Shown: piece after piece, positions 1-7,769 of the stretch | Layout: each line of letters starts with the position of its first letter | Numbering within the stretch: the first letter of the stretch is position 1 | Source of the DNA: Clostridia bacterium | GTDB taxonomy: Bacteria; Bacillota; Clostridia; Lachnospirales; Lachnospiraceae | NCBI GenBank assembly: GCA_910575625.1 | Contig: CAJTFD010000023.1 | Span: 1 to 38,427 of the forward strand | Length of the DNA: 38,427 bases | Reading direction: 5' to 3' | The notes under the pieces: model-generated | What the model saw: the letters and a program-made list of their open reading frames with translations, nothing else | Told to the model about the DNA's origin: nothing | The model's database searches: none | Made by a program: the position numbers and the translations under genes

Positions 1-56
1 AGGGCTGCCGTTCCAGGATCCTCCACATACTTTTAAGAAGATATGCCTCAAGATAA
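1..56 (+). pseudogene. possible 3' end of an IS transposase gene (partial)
   Basis: One reading frame is open from the window edge to a TAA at 54-56 and ends with a short Arg/Leu-rich tail. It is followed at once by a terminator-type hairpin and then by the terminal repeat shared with the 220-bp elements further on. That position suggests the last codons of a gene carried by the full-length parent element, most likely its transposase. Only 17 codons are visible and no family can be recognised from them, so this is inference from position. Confidence 0.25.
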
Positions 57-59
57 AAG

Positions 60-93
60 AGAGGTGTTGGAGTCTGACTCCGGCACCTCTCTT
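60..93 (+). terminator. intrinsic terminator just inside the element end
   Basis: A stem with arms AGAGGTG and CACCTCT, extended by TGGAGT/ACTCC with small internal mismatches, is followed by CTTTG. It lies between the stop codon at 54-56 and the terminal repeat, as expected for the end of an IS-encoded gene. The T tract is short. Confidence 0.45.
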
Positions 94-106
94 TGTCTAC
101 AGTCTG
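90..106 (+). mobile_element. right terminal repeat of an IS-like element (copy 3 of the hairpin-targeting family)
   Basis: The 16 bases CTTTGTCTACAGTCTG (91-106) match exactly the right end of the 220-bp element at 28225-28444. The sequence to the left differs from that element, so this is the end of a different, probably longer, family member whose body lies outside the window. As in the two complete copies, the end is followed directly by a hairpin, here at 109-128. Confidence 0.6.
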
Positions 107-108
107 AG

Positions 109-128
109 GCTATTTTCAAGAAAATAGC
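109..128. repeat. target hairpin next to the element end
   Basis: Perfect 8-bp stem GCTATTTT/AAAATAGC with a CAAG loop, directly adjoining the terminal repeat. By analogy with the two complete copies, this should be one half of a hairpin-sized target duplication whose other half lies outside the window. Confidence 0.5.
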
Positions 129-598
129 TGTAAGACCCAATAAATGATTCTTGTAGTATATTAAAGTGCAAAACCATATTGTGGGGGTGATATATATAAG
201 CAAAAATTGATTTATAATATGCTTTTACATATCAAAAATATATTATCGCTATAAAAAGCATAATTATAACATGATATTGTAAGGTATTTATTTTCATATC
301 CGTTCTACCGGCAGTTCACATCATCGCATCTGATCAGTAAAGATCTGTTAAGACAGTTTGCCGCATAACAGAACGTTAGTTTGGATGGCCATTTTGAACG
401 ATAGCGGTAAACAACCTATGTGCCTGACGACTGGACATGGCTAAAAGGAAACATATGGGATATACGCAATGCACATTGACAACTAAATATCAACATAATA
501 TCCATTTCATCGTGGTTTGGGACTATCTCGGATCTACTGATCAATATGTATGAAAATATGATATATAATATTATATTTATCTATTAGAAGGTGGAATA
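129..598. other. AT-rich intergenic region, no supported gene
   Basis: About 470 bases upstream of the helicase-like gene. The first half is very AT-rich. A short run of codons around 450-560 (GYTQCTLTTKYQ...) vaguely recalls the start of an IS200-type Y1 transposase, but it is too short and too diverged to call. A ribosome site (AAGGTGG) stands just before the GTG at 599. Confidence 0.5.
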
Positions 599-2074
599 GT
601 GTATCTGACAGAGATCATCAGAGAAAGTGGTCAAAAAGTAGAGGAGTGGGGAGAAGGAAAGAACATGATTCTTTTGGAGGCCCCCACTGGTTCAGGGAAA
701 ACATACTTTGTACAGAGGATTTTACCCGAGCTGTGCCGACAAAATGATAGCCAAATGGCGATCATAGTGAACCGCAGGATACTGAGAGAACAGATGGAGC
801 GATACGATAAAGAATATATGCTTGAAAACAATCTGACCGTATCGCCAGTCAAAATCATGACGTATCAACAGATCGAAAGTGATCAGGATAAGAAGATATT
901 AGACTATTTAGAAAATTGTGAATTTGTTGTATTAGATGAAGCACATTACCTGGTCAGTGATATCCGCTTTAATCCAGCTGCCCAAAAATCATTTTTAAAG
1001 CTCATGGGATTAATGGATAAGACGTGTTTGCTCCTTATGACGGCCACACCAGGAAATCTCAGACTATTGCTTAATGAATACCTGGACTGGTGGAACCAGA
1101 AACGAGAGGATGAATATTCCCAGAAAAGTGCAGAGTATAAAGAAAGGGAGGCACAGCATATCGCTGATCTATCAGATGGATCGTTGTCTGGAGATGTGGA
1201 GGCATTGGAATCTTATCACGAATCAGAGCTATATGAAGATGGATGGTTTGATCCTGACCCACCGCCAGAGCCATACCATTATAAAGTGATCGGGCAACCG
1301 ATTCAAGACTATAGCTACGTGACCTTGAATTGCTATAGCTCACAAGAAGATCTTATAAATGAAATCATCAATTCACCCCAAAGGCAGAAATGGCTGATTT
1401 TTGTTGCTTTAAAAAAAGAGGGAAAAGAACTAAAGAAAGAGATTGAAAAAGCATTTAAAAATAATGGACCTGATAAAAGAAAGGTGGCATTTTTGTCGTC
1501 AGATTTTAGAAAAGACGCTGAAATGCAGAAGATCATCGAAGAAATCGTCAAAAAGGGGTCCTTCAAAGAATCTGTCTTAATATGCACATCTGTACTTGAC
1601 AATGGAATTACAATTTCAGACAGTAGGGTCAAGAATATCGTTATAAACGAATCTGATGAGTGCGAATTTAAGCAGATGTTAGGAAGACGCATAGTAAAAG
1701 CTGGTGAAACGATAAATCTTTTTATATGTGAAGGAAAACTATCCTATTTTAAGAGATGTAGGAAACGTGAGTACAATGATTTTATCAAAGCAGTCCCGAT
1801 CCTCGGAAAGACACCCTCTGAGATATGCACTGCGATCTTACAGAAAGAAGTTACCTGGAAAGCAGTAGAAGAATTTACATATATCGAAAGATCCGATAGA
1901 CATTTTAGCAAATTGGCTTACTGGGCACATAGCAAGCATTATGTGAGGCTGAATGATATGGTCCAGGCAATGGAAAACGACGAAAGAGCTTATGTTAAAA
2001 TAGTATGTGGATGGCTTTTAAAAGACCATAATTCAGATGTTATATATCATCATGATATATTCTCCTCGTTTTAA
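599..2074 (+). CDS. DEAD/DEAH-box helicase-like ATPase
   Basis: A 491-aa protein with superfamily 2 helicase signatures. Walker A APTGSGKT lies at residues 28-35, the DEAH box (VVLDEAHY) at 113-116, LLMTATPG (motif III-like) near residue 150, and a QMLGRR motif VI-like element near residue 360. Both RecA-like lobes are therefore present. A charged insertion (about residues 165-230, rich in Glu, Asp and Tyr) separates them. Translation starts at GTG, supported by AAGGTGG about 6 bases upstream. It is transcribed alone, away from the minus-strand genes that follow. Substrate and role are not visible. Stand-alone helicases like this occur in mobile elements and defence islands, but no partner gene is adjacent. 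The motifs are seen directly; the biological role is unknown. Confidence 0.75.
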   Translation: MYLTEIIRESGQKVEEWGEGKNMILLEAPTGSGKTYFVQRILPELCRQNDSQMAIIVNRRILREQMERYDKEYMLENNLTVSPVKIMTYQQIESDQDKKILDYLENCEFVVLDEAHYLVSDIRFNPAAQKSFLKLMGLMDKTCLLLMTATPGNLRLLLNEYLDWWNQKREDEYSQKSAEYKEREAQHIADLSDGSLSGDVEALESYHESELYEDGWFDPDPPPEPYHYKVIGQPIQDYSYVTLNCYSSQEDLINEIINSPQRQKWLIFVALKKEGKELKKEIEKAFKNNGPDKRKVAFLSSDFRKDAEMQKIIEEIVKKGSFKESVLICTSVLDNGITISDSRVKNIVINESDECEFKQMLGRRIVKAGETINLFICEGKLSYFKRCRKREYNDFIKAVPILGKTPSEICTAILQKEVTWKAVEEFTYIERSDRHFSKLAYWAHSKHYVRLNDMVQAMENDERAYVKIVCGWLLKDHNSDVIYHHDIFSSF

Positions 2075-2174
2075 AAATAGCAGAAGTCTATTTCCAAGAA
2101 CCTAATTAGCATACCCGTTCTTCCACTGCATTCTATTCTATCACAAACTTTCTGTAGAGTCATTTTCTTTTACG

Positions 2175-2200
2175 CAAAAAGGCAGCCATTTCTGACCGCC
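2175..2200 (-). terminator. terminator of the PIN-toxin operon
   Basis: On the minus strand a 7-bp stem (GGCGGTC/GGCTGCC, with G-T wobbles) and a 6-base loop are followed by TTTTT. It lies just after the stop of the small downstream gene. Confidence 0.6.
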
Positions 2201-2215
2201 CTTCTTAAAACGCTA

Positions 2216-2389
2216 TCACACACTCACTTTTTCACTTTGCCGCAATCTCTCCAGCACCACCGCTGCTCCCTTTCGAGTATCTTCGATGATCTCCCTGGGA
2301 GTCATCTGGGCATGGCGCAGGGAATTATATTCCCGAATCTTCCGGATGTCCTCCAGATTAAAATCCTTACTCACTGTTGGTTTCGTCAT
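2216..2389 (-). CDS. small protein paired with the PIN toxin, candidate antitoxin
   Basis: A protein of about 57 aa, predicted helical and charged (central NLEDIRKIREYNSLRHAQMT), overlapping the 3' end of the PIN gene and so translationally coupled to it. The start is ambiguous. Four Met codons lie within 15 bases after AAGGAG. I prefer the one at 2389 (MTKPTV) because the earlier ones abut the ribosome site. Gene order is toxin then partner, the reverse of the usual vapBC order. No SpoVT/AbrB or RHH fold is recognisable, so the antitoxin role rests only on the pairing. Confidence 0.55.
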   Translation of the reverse strand: MTKPTVSKDFNLEDIRKIREYNSLRHAQMTPREIIEDTRKGAAVVLERLRQSEKVSV

Positions 2390-2870
2390 CGTCCTCATCA
2401 TCTCCTTCCAGAAGTACGGAGGGTGGGTAGATCAGCAGATCCTTGTAACCCTCCAGAGTTGTGATCGTCTTTACCCCTCGCACTGTTTTTACATTTACGA
2501 TATGTTTAAAATTCCAGGATGTAATGATATCGCATCCCGCCAGAATCGCTGCCGCAATATGCTGGCAGTCATCAAAACTCTTTTTCTTTAAGATCCCAAA
2601 ATCAATGAATTTCTCAGCCAGCTCTACCGTATCTTCATCCGTGTGGACCAGCTGGTATTGGACCTGCTTCAGATAGCCCAGGAGGATATCCAGCTTTTCC
2701 TGGCTGCAGCCACTGATTTCATTCAACACAATATCAGAGATGTACACTTCATAGCGTCCCTGTCTGAACAGCTCCCACAATTCCAGTGTATCCTTCATTT
2801 TTTCCGGTGTGTCCAGCTGATACAGGTAGCTGACCACTGAGGTGTCCAGATAAACCTTCAATTTACGCAT
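2367..2870 (-). CDS. PIN-domain protein, VapC-like ribonuclease toxin
   Basis: A 167-aa protein with a full set of PIN acidic residues: D9 in VYLDTSVVSYL, E51 in LNEIS, D100/D101 in FDDCQHIAAA and D114 in CDIITSWN, followed by N120. PIN domains are Mg-dependent RNases, often toxins of type II toxin-antitoxin pairs. The length is slightly above a typical VapC because of an acidic C-terminal tail (GDDEDDDE). The start at 2870 has GGGAGG six bases upstream. The downstream 57-aa gene overlaps it. The family call is firm; toxin activity is inferred. Confidence 0.8.
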   Translation of the reverse strand: MRKLKVYLDTSVVSYLYQLDTPEKMKDTLELWELFRQGRYEVYISDIVLNEISGCSQEKLDILLGYLKQVQYQLVHTDEDTVELAEKFIDFGILKKKSFDDCQHIAAAILAGCDIITSWNFKHIVNVKTVRGVKTITTLEGYKDLLIYPPSVLLEGDDEDDDETNSE

Positions 2871-2982
2871 CGGATGCCTCCCATCTTTTATTTCATTCTA
2901 CCATGAAACACTGAAAAAGTCATTCCCTGTATTTTTTTATTTTATCATCATCGAAAGGTTCGACAGTGCATTTTCTCCTCTG

Positions 2983-3267
2983 TTACAACACCCCCAGCTT
3001 CTTCAGCAACGCCACGCAGTCCTTCGCTCCCTGCTCATACAAATACATACAGTCATGATCCGCCGCCAGCAGCGTTGCCTCCACATAATCCGTGATGGCT
3101 TTCTTCACATCTTCCGGCAGGTCTTTGATCTTTTCCTGCATCTCTTTGCTCAGCCTGGCCACCCGATCCTGCAGCTCCTGATCCTCCGGCGAATGTTCAT
3201 TGCGCTCACGCACTGCTGTCTCCGTCATCTCCCGAATCACCATCCCATAGATCTCTTCTCTGTCCAT
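2983..3267 (-). CDS. DUF6809-like small helical protein
   Basis: About 94 aa, all-helical and rich in Glu/Lys, ending in AADHDCMYLYEQGAKDCVALLKKLGV. That pattern resembles the DUF6809 family found in clostridial mobile elements. I place the start at 3267 (MDREEIYG), where AAGGAGTG lies 8 bases upstream, rather than at the longer frame beginning at 3297. The function is unknown. It follows the RHH gene on the same strand and may be in its operon. Confidence 0.65.
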   Translation of the reverse strand: MDREEIYGMVIREMTETAVRERNEHSPEDQELQDRVARLSKEMQEKIKDLPEDVKKAITDYVEATLLAADHDCMYLYEQGAKDCVALLKKLGVL

Positions 3268-3349
3268 TTTCACTTCACTCCTTTTTCCAACCAACATAAA
3301 CGGAACCGTTCTGACAGTCCATATGCAAAATCAATAAAATTATTTCTTT

Positions 3350-3769
3350 TTAGTTTTCACATTTCTGATATTTGTATGCGTCGCTCAGCTCCACCGCGCC
3401 ATTAAGACGCTTCACCTCCTCCACGCATTTTGCATGGAGCTTCCGGAACGCACTCTCATCGATCTGGCTCTCCGAATGATAAGCGATCATGTGCGCCAGC
3501 ATGGACAGTTCCACCGCGATCTTGAAATCCATCCGGGCCAGGCGGTTCTCCGTATCCTGCACCGTGCTGGTCAGGACGGAGGACAGGGACTGCAGCAGAT
3601 AGTTTTCCGCCTTTCTGGAATTCAGATAACCGCAGTAAAATTTCAGCGCCTCGGTCACAAACTCATTCCGGGAACGCACGTTGGCCTCGGCCAGCAGTCC
3701 GTCCGCCATCTCAAGGATCTCCTTCTCAACATAAAAACCGGCCCGCACCTTTGCTGTTCCTTTCGCCAT
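3350..3769 (-). CDS. ribbon-helix-helix accessory protein of a mobilization module
   Basis: A 139-aa protein with an N-terminal ribbon-helix-helix signature (KVRAGFYVEKEILEMADGL, then RSRNEFVTEALKFY), followed by a helical region. Such proteins bind oriT and assist the relaxase (MobC/TraY-like role) in clostridial ICEs. It starts at 3769 (MAKGTAK), with GGAGG nine bases upstream; an ATG six bases earlier is too close to the ribosome site. A candidate oriT hairpin lies upstream on the same strand at 3943-3972. The relaxase expected downstream is missing, which fits a decayed element. Confidence 0.65.
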   Translation of the reverse strand: MAKGTAKVRAGFYVEKEILEMADGLLAEANVRSRNEFVTEALKFYCGYLNSRKAENYLLQSLSSVLTSTVQDTENRLARMDFKIAVELSMLAHMIAYHSESQIDESAFRKLHAKCVEEVKRLNGAVELSDAYKYQKCEN

Positions 3770-3942
3770 CTGCATTCTCCTCCTCTCTGTTCAGCTCATT
3801 CCCGCCTGGTATTCACCTTTACTCTTCCAAAATCCCCGGAATTCCCGCCATTTTTCCGGAAGCAGGCATAAAAAATCACTATATCCCTGAAAAAGTTATG
3901 CACTTTTGCCCTCCCGCACGGCTTTGCCGGGCGGTGTTTTCC

Positions 3943-3972
3943 GGGTTTAGGCTGCGAAAGCAGCATAAACCC
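3943..3972 (-). other. candidate oriT hairpin of the ICE remnant
   Basis: A 12-bp inverted repeat (GGGTTTA then GCTGC, a 4-base loop, GCAGC then TAAACCC, one mismatch) in the 500-base gap between DUF6103 and the RHH gene. On the minus strand it is followed by a GC-rich stretch containing ACCGCCCGG. A hairpin next to such a motif, upstream of an RHH accessory gene, is the usual oriT arrangement of MOBP-type systems. No nic site can be assigned from sequence alone. The rest of 3770-4294 holds no gene that I can support. Confidence 0.4.
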
Positions 3973-4294
3973 TTTAACCTGCACACAGTTCGACCCGGAA
4001 CTCATGCCGCTCTGGCTCGATCCCCAACCCCTGCCCAAATTGCTCCAACAAGGCGGATTTCCCTTCCGATGGTAACTACTGCCACCCCTTCCCTAAAAAC
4101 GGCACACGGGGCCACACGGCGGCTTACAGGGGCGGATGCCGGGGACACGTTCTCTGCACCATATGCATACCGTCCCTGGCCTGCCTGAATTCTTCCTGTA
4201 TCACCTGCTTCCGGGCGGCTTTCTCTCTTTTTTTCTGTCTATCCTGCTCCCCTGGCCTTTCCATTCCCCTTCACTGACATCACTCAGAATGCTT

Positions 4295-4549
4295 TTACAC
4301 GCTGTCCCTGTCTTCACTCTGCCTGTCTGCATTCCTCTGTCTGTTCGGACGGGACGGCCTGGCATTTTCCTCCCTGGCGATCCGGTCATCCAGGTACTCC
4401 CTGGTTGCCTGGGGCACATATTTTTCATAGAGTTTCTGGAGATAGTCCTTCAGTTCCGCCTGCAAATCTGCTTCCTTCTTCCCCATATGGTAGGTCAGGG
4501 CATCCAGGCGCTCCGTGTTGAAACTCATCGTCAATGTTGTATTTTTCAT
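4295..4549 (-). CDS. DUF6103 family protein
   Basis: An 84-aa protein beginning MKNTTLTMSFNTERLDAL with a central helix (ADLQAELKDYLQKLYEKYVP) and a basic, Arg-rich tail. This matches the DUF6103 family of ICE-associated small proteins. The SD GGAGG lies 11 bases upstream. It follows the DUF6329 gene closely and sits just before the candidate oriT. The function is unknown; the beta strand and helix at the N-terminus resemble DNA-binding accessory proteins, but this is not established. Confidence 0.65.
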   Translation of the reverse strand: MKNTTLTMSFNTERLDALTYHMGKKEADLQAELKDYLQKLYEKYVPQATREYLDDRIAREENARPSRPNRQRNADRQSEDRDSV

Positions 4550-4609
4550 ATTCTTATCTGCCTCCGATCATTAAATTTTCTTTTCGCTGTCTTTTTGCAC
4601 ATGTTCCCA

Positions 4610-5581
4610 TCACCTCTCCTGGATGACCGGAGCCATCGCTTCCTCCTCCGGTTCATTCACCCAGTTCTCATAATCCTCCACGCTGCAGTACCCTGCCAGC
4701 ATGGCAGAAAACGCATCCAGCCGTCTGGCCTTCACGCCGGACAGTTCCATCTGCAGACCGGAATAGCCCTGGAACACCCGCACCACTTTTGCGTCCAGCA
4801 CATCCGCCCAGGCTTCCTTTCCCGCCTCCGTCAGTGTTCCCCCATCCAGTTCCACAATGGTATGGGGCAGCCCGTAATCGATCTCATCATGAACCAGATG
4901 CAGGTTTTCCCAGCGGGCACACAACAGATCCTTCAGGCAGGTTCCCATGGCCTGTCCTCCATTTTCCTGGCTCATGTTATCTCCGGAATCCTTTCCCTGG
5001 GAAACAAGTCTCGCCAGGCTCTGTCTTCGCCCCTCCTGCAAGTTTTTACAGAAATCCGGATAAAAACGCAGCTCCAGACAGTCGCTGCGGATACTTGCCA
5101 GGCTGACCTCCGGCCTCTCCACAAGCATGTCCGCCAGAAGCTCTGTCAATGCCGGATTTTCAGAGAAAGAAAAATCACACCCTTCCTGTATCTGATTCAG
5201 ATAAAAGACCCAGTTTCCATCTCTCGTATCACTGGTCCCCTCCAGAATCATCCGGTTTGCCAGCCGGGACATCTCTGCCCCGAACTCGGACAGGGAATCG
5301 TATTCCAGGGCGGCGGCATCCGGCACATAGGAGGCGTAGCAGGCGTAATCATAGCCCTCTGCTTCTACCAGGACACCGTCCCTTCTCCCCTCGCCGGTGA
5401 CCAGCAGGCAGTGGTACACCCCTTCCTTATCCTGGCACATGGGATCTTTATTCTCCACCACACACGGGACATCCTGCAGCGGATCCCTCAGAAACTTTTC
5501 GAACGCCTCCGCTGGCAGGCAGACTTTTTTCTCCACCTTCGCCTGCCGGAACTGAAAATCCGGCTTGTATAAAAACAGCAT
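4610..5581 (-). CDS. DUF6329 domain protein of conjugative elements
   Basis: A 323-aa soluble protein. The opening LYKPDFQFRQAKVEKKVCLP, the middle GVYHCLLVTGEGRRDGVLVE and the C-terminal ADVLDAKVVRVFQG then FSAMLAGYCS are characteristic of the DUF6329 family, which is usually encoded next to the CwlT-like hydrolase in clostridial ICEs. No catalytic motif is visible. It lies between the 72-aa basic protein and DUF6103 in one co-directional run. An AAGGAGGG is present but about 20 bases upstream, so initiation at 5581 is not ideal; no better in-frame start was found. Confidence 0.7.
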   Translation of the reverse strand: MLFLYKPDFQFRQAKVEKKVCLPAEAFEKFLRDPLQDVPCVVENKDPMCQDKEGVYHCLLVTGEGRRDGVLVEAEGYDYACYASYVPDAAALEYDSLSEFGAEMSRLANRMILEGTSDTRDGNWVFYLNQIQEGCDFSFSENPALTELLADMLVERPEVSLASIRSDCLELRFYPDFCKNLQEGRRQSLARLVSQGKDSGDNMSQENGGQAMGTCLKDLLCARWENLHLVHDEIDYGLPHTIVELDGGTLTEAGKEAWADVLDAKVVRVFQGYSGLQMELSGVKARRLDAFSAMLAGYCSVEDYENWVNEPEEEAMAPVIQER

Positions 5582-5610
5582 ATCTACTGGATTGATCGCA
5601 CATCCCTCCT

Positions 5611-5829
5611 TCAGGTAAAATCCACTTCGTAAAGGGTTTTCACCACCCTCTTATATTCCGCGTGCTGCAGTGCCTCCTTTGTCCCATGGCGCACCTTTTT
5701 GTTCAGCTGCTTCCTCCGCAGGGAGATCCCCCGCTTCAGTTCGCCCCGCATGCTGTCCGGGCCTCTTCCCCGTACCCAGTCGGCTCTCCTTCTCCTGGCT
5801 GTGCCGGGCATTGGTTTCTGTAATGCCAT
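5611..5829 (-). CDS. small basic protein of the ICE remnant
   Basis: A 72-aa Arg/Lys-rich protein (GTARRRRADWVRGRGPDS..., then LRRKQLNKKVRHGTKEALQHAEYKRVV). The start at 5829 (MALQKPMPG) is set by AGGAGG a few bases upstream; the open frame extends further 5' without a ribosome site. It sits between the NlpC/P60 remnant and DUF6329. No family is recognised beyond its regular appearance in this gene order. Confidence 0.6.
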   Translation of the reverse strand: MALQKPMPGTARRRRADWVRGRGPDSMRGELKRGISLRRKQLNKKVRHGTKEALQHAEYKRVVKTLYEVDFT

Positions 5830-5973
5830 CGCTTCCTCCTGTTCTGCCGTTTTATCAACCGGCTGCTGTTTTCTTTCAGCAACACACCATACCGGAACCT
5901 TCCCGAAAAGTCGATATCCAAAACCCACAAAGATCCCTTTTCTTCTCTGCAGATTTTGGCTTCTTCCTCTCCT

Positions 5974-6655
5974 TTACGGGATTCCCGGCAGACGTCCCGT
6001 GGCGTAGTAATGGCTGCGCCAGTAGTTGGAATTCAGGTCACCAAAACCAATTGGGTCCCCCGCATGAAGCATTTTTCCATCCCCCACATACATCCCGACA
6101 TGGCTCACCGCGCCGGTGGATGCGTAGGTCCCGGTAAAAAAGACCAGGTCTCCGGGTTTTGCCTCCTCGCGGGGTATGATGGCACACTGGCGATAGATTC
6201 CCTCCGCTGTCGTCCTGGGCAGGTGGTAGACGCCGGACTGCGTATAGATCCAGCAGATATATCCGCTGCAGTCAAAGGACGTGGCCGGGGAAGAGCCGCC
6301 CCACACATAGGGAAAGCCAATATAGCGGGAAGCCTCCGCGAACAGCGCCCCGTAGCTTCCGTCCCCCATGGCCTCTCCCGCCGCAAAGTTACCGGAAGCT
6401 GCCCTGCCATAGACTGCCGTGGTATAGATCCTCTGGGCGTTGGCCCTTGTTTCCATGGCCAGGCTCCTCCCCAGCAGGCTCTCCAGATTCCGGCAGATCT
6501 CCTCCTGGTCGGTGAGGAAAATGGCCACCATATAGGTTTCCTCCGTGATGCTCCCATCCTCTTCCTCTACCTCCCTGGTCCGTTCTTCGTAGCGCAGGAA
6601 GCATTCCAGGAAGGCCTTCTGCGCACGGCGGGAGAGCTGCTCCTTGCTATGGAGA
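5974..6655 (-). pseudogene. CwlT-like NlpC/P60 peptidoglycan hydrolase, 5'-truncated
   Basis: The reading frame encodes the C-terminal part of a cell-wall hydrolase. The NlpC/P60 domain has the catalytic Cys in TSFDCSGYICW and the His in GAVSHVGMYVGDG, preceded by FPYVWGGSSP. Upstream the frame stays open (AQKAFLECFLRYEERTREVEEEDGSITEE) to about 6655. There it joins IS3 transposase sequence on the other strand, so the N-terminal membrane and lysozyme-like part is lost. In intact ICEs this enzyme (VirB1/CwlT role) locally opens peptidoglycan for the conjugation channel. The remaining domain could still fold, but no start with a ribosome site is visible. Confidence 0.75.
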
Positions 6656-6869
6656 TGTCAAGGTGGTCGTGGACGATTACATGGACTATTACAATAACCA
6701 GCGTTACCAGTGGCACCTGGCAAAACTATCGCTAAATGAATACTATCAGTTCGTCACAAGTGGGATCTACCCACTGGATGTCCCAAACACACCGGCGCCA
6801 CCAGCATATGAGAAGCAGCCGGAAGAGTTGGGCATTCACGCAGCCGACAAGAAAACCGAAAACAATTAA
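6651..6869 (+). pseudogene. IS3/IS150-type transposase OrfB, C-terminal fragment
   Basis: About 72 codons open with GDVKVVVDDYMDYYNNQRYQWHLAKLS-type sequence. This is the end of an IS3-family integrase core (IDYYNNxRxQW...L) and continues LNEYYQFV with a Pro-rich tail. The catalytic DDE residues and the 5' part are missing because the fragment begins at the junction with the truncated NlpC/P60 gene. It is either a partial IS copy or the scar of an IS-mediated deletion. Confidence 0.7.
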
Positions 6870-7301
6870 ACCCTGCATCACCATGCGGAAGGAGCAGAAC
6901 CGTTGTCAAGGGAACCGTGGAATACCGTAGCCCGACACGTTTTTGGCCGGGTGAGGATATGCCGCGAAAGTCCCTTGACATAAAGTTCACGGATTACCCT
7001 TTTATAAGGAAAAAGGATTATTTCCTTTTTCCTGCCCCCGGCGAGGGCGGGTTCGGGCAGAGCCCGGAGTAAAAGTTTAGGCCAGGGATGCCTGAGCGGC
7101 GGGACACCCTTTTCAAAGGGCGTCCCAAGAGTGGATTAGATTTTTTCAATGCGCCAAGGCAAAGTGGTGATCACACGAAATGTCTTATCCATGGCATGGG
7201 GTATGGATTGCGTGTAGATGTCCGAAAATCGGGTACTACACAAATTCAAAATGTCCTTGACAAGGGGTACAATTTATATCGAAAGAACTAAGGACACAAA
7301 A
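6870..7301. other. non-coding region with IS-end-like repeats and hairpins
   Basis: Behind the IS3 fragment lie an inverted pair GTCAAGGGA (about 6905) and TCCCTTGAC (about 6971), and a TGTCCTTGACAAGGGG motif near 7250 that resembles IS3-family ends. A hairpin GGGAC..CCCTTTT/AAAGGG..GTCCC lies around 7100-7128. No gene is supported here. Confidence 0.4.
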
Positions 7302-7457
7302 AAGGCGGTTCCCAGGAAGGAGTGGTGTGGGATCAGAGATGTTTTTGCACATCAGTATTCAAATCTGGATCATGGATCGGCATGGGAAACGATACAACAT
7401 GATCTGCCAGAACTGAAAGCTGTGGTAAATGGGATCTTAAAGGGGGATAGTGATTGA
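7302..7457 (+). pseudogene. HepT-like toxin (DUF86), C-terminal fragment
   Basis: The last 50 or so codons read as the end of a HepT/DUF86 protein: EWCGIRDVFAHQYSNLD (containing the RxxxxH RNase motif), then WETIQHDLPELKAVVNGIL. HepT is the toxin partner of MntA-type nucleotidyltransferase antitoxins. The N-terminal two thirds and the antitoxin gene are absent; the sequence before about 7302 reads as unrelated DNA. Confidence 0.65.
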
Positions 7458-7477
7458 TACAAGGGACTTGCAAAAGC

Positions 7478-7528
7478 GACTGTGTAAACTAAAAAATCTA
7501 CACATTTTACACGGATTTTTACACAGTC
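7478..7528. repeat. paired IS256-like ends, vestigial
   Basis: An 11-bp perfect inverted repeat, GACTGTGTAAA at 7478-7488 and TTTACACAGTC at 7518-7528, separated by 29 bases. GACTGTGTAAA is typical of IS256-family termini. The two ends face each other with nothing between them, as if the body had been deleted; a simple hairpin is the alternative. Confidence 0.4.
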
Positions 7529-7653
7529 TGAAGGAGAAAATAGGCTGGATCGGACTAAAATAAGCCAAGAAATGGAAATCCCATGATCGATACACACAAG
7601 CTGAAAGAGCGCATAAAACCTGGAAAAACTAAGATATGTAAGGAGTTTGAGAG

Positions 7654-7689
7654 ATATGATAAAAATACTATTCGTATGCCACGGCAATA
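7654..7689 (+). other. attL core: 5' end of an LMW protein tyrosine phosphatase gene
   Basis: The repeat contains an ATG at 7656 reading MIKILFVCHGNI, the conserved start of low-molecular-weight protein tyrosine phosphatases up to just before the CRS part of the active-site loop. AAGGAG stands 10 bases upstream of the ATG. After the core the frame runs into element DNA and stops at 7709, leaving a 17-residue stub. The integrase target is therefore the 5' end of this gene; the rest of the gene should lie beyond the right end of the tandem array, outside the window. Confidence 0.75.
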
Positions 7690-7748
7690 TCTTTACCTAT
7701 CCTTTATGAACGCTGATTTTCTAAGGGATTTTGATATTTATTGATTAA

Positions 7749-7769
7749 ATTTACTTCAAATTTACCTCA
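7749..7769 (+). promoter_or_regulatory. putative Int arm-type binding repeats (left end)
   Basis: Two tandem repeats, ATTTACTTCA (7749-7758) and ATTTACCTCA (7760-7769), lie about 60 bases inside the left core. Similar repeats occur inside the right end (33307-33316, 33317-33329) and in the next element (33540-33560). Tn916 Int binds comparable direct repeats near each end. The assignment is by analogy. Confidence 0.5.

Larger units (their letters stand above)
3350..6655 (-). mobile_element. remnant of an integrative conjugative element module
   Basis: Five co-directional genes (NlpC/P60 hydrolase remnant, small basic protein, DUF6329, DUF6103, RHH) in the order seen in Tn1549-like and related clostridial ICEs. 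The upstream conjugation genes (VirB4, VirB6, VirD4) and the downstream relaxase are absent. The module stops abruptly at an IS3-type fragment near 6655. GC content is clearly higher than in the neighbouring AT-rich regions, which supports separate ancestry. Confidence 0.55.

Noticed and set aside
440..560. Possible start of an IS200-type transposase
   Set aside because: Only a short resemblance, with no HUH motif and early stop codons; not enough to support a remnant.
4136..5572. A 478-codon plus-strand open frame opposite DUF6329 and DUF6103
   Set aside because: It is antisense to two recognisable genes, has a Pro/His/Leu-rich composition typical of a shadow frame in GC-rich DNA, and has no ribosome site or motif.
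5956..6735. Plus-strand open frame opposite the NlpC/P60 domain
   Set aside because: The opposite strand encodes clear NlpC/P60 motifs; this frame has none and runs across the IS3 junction.
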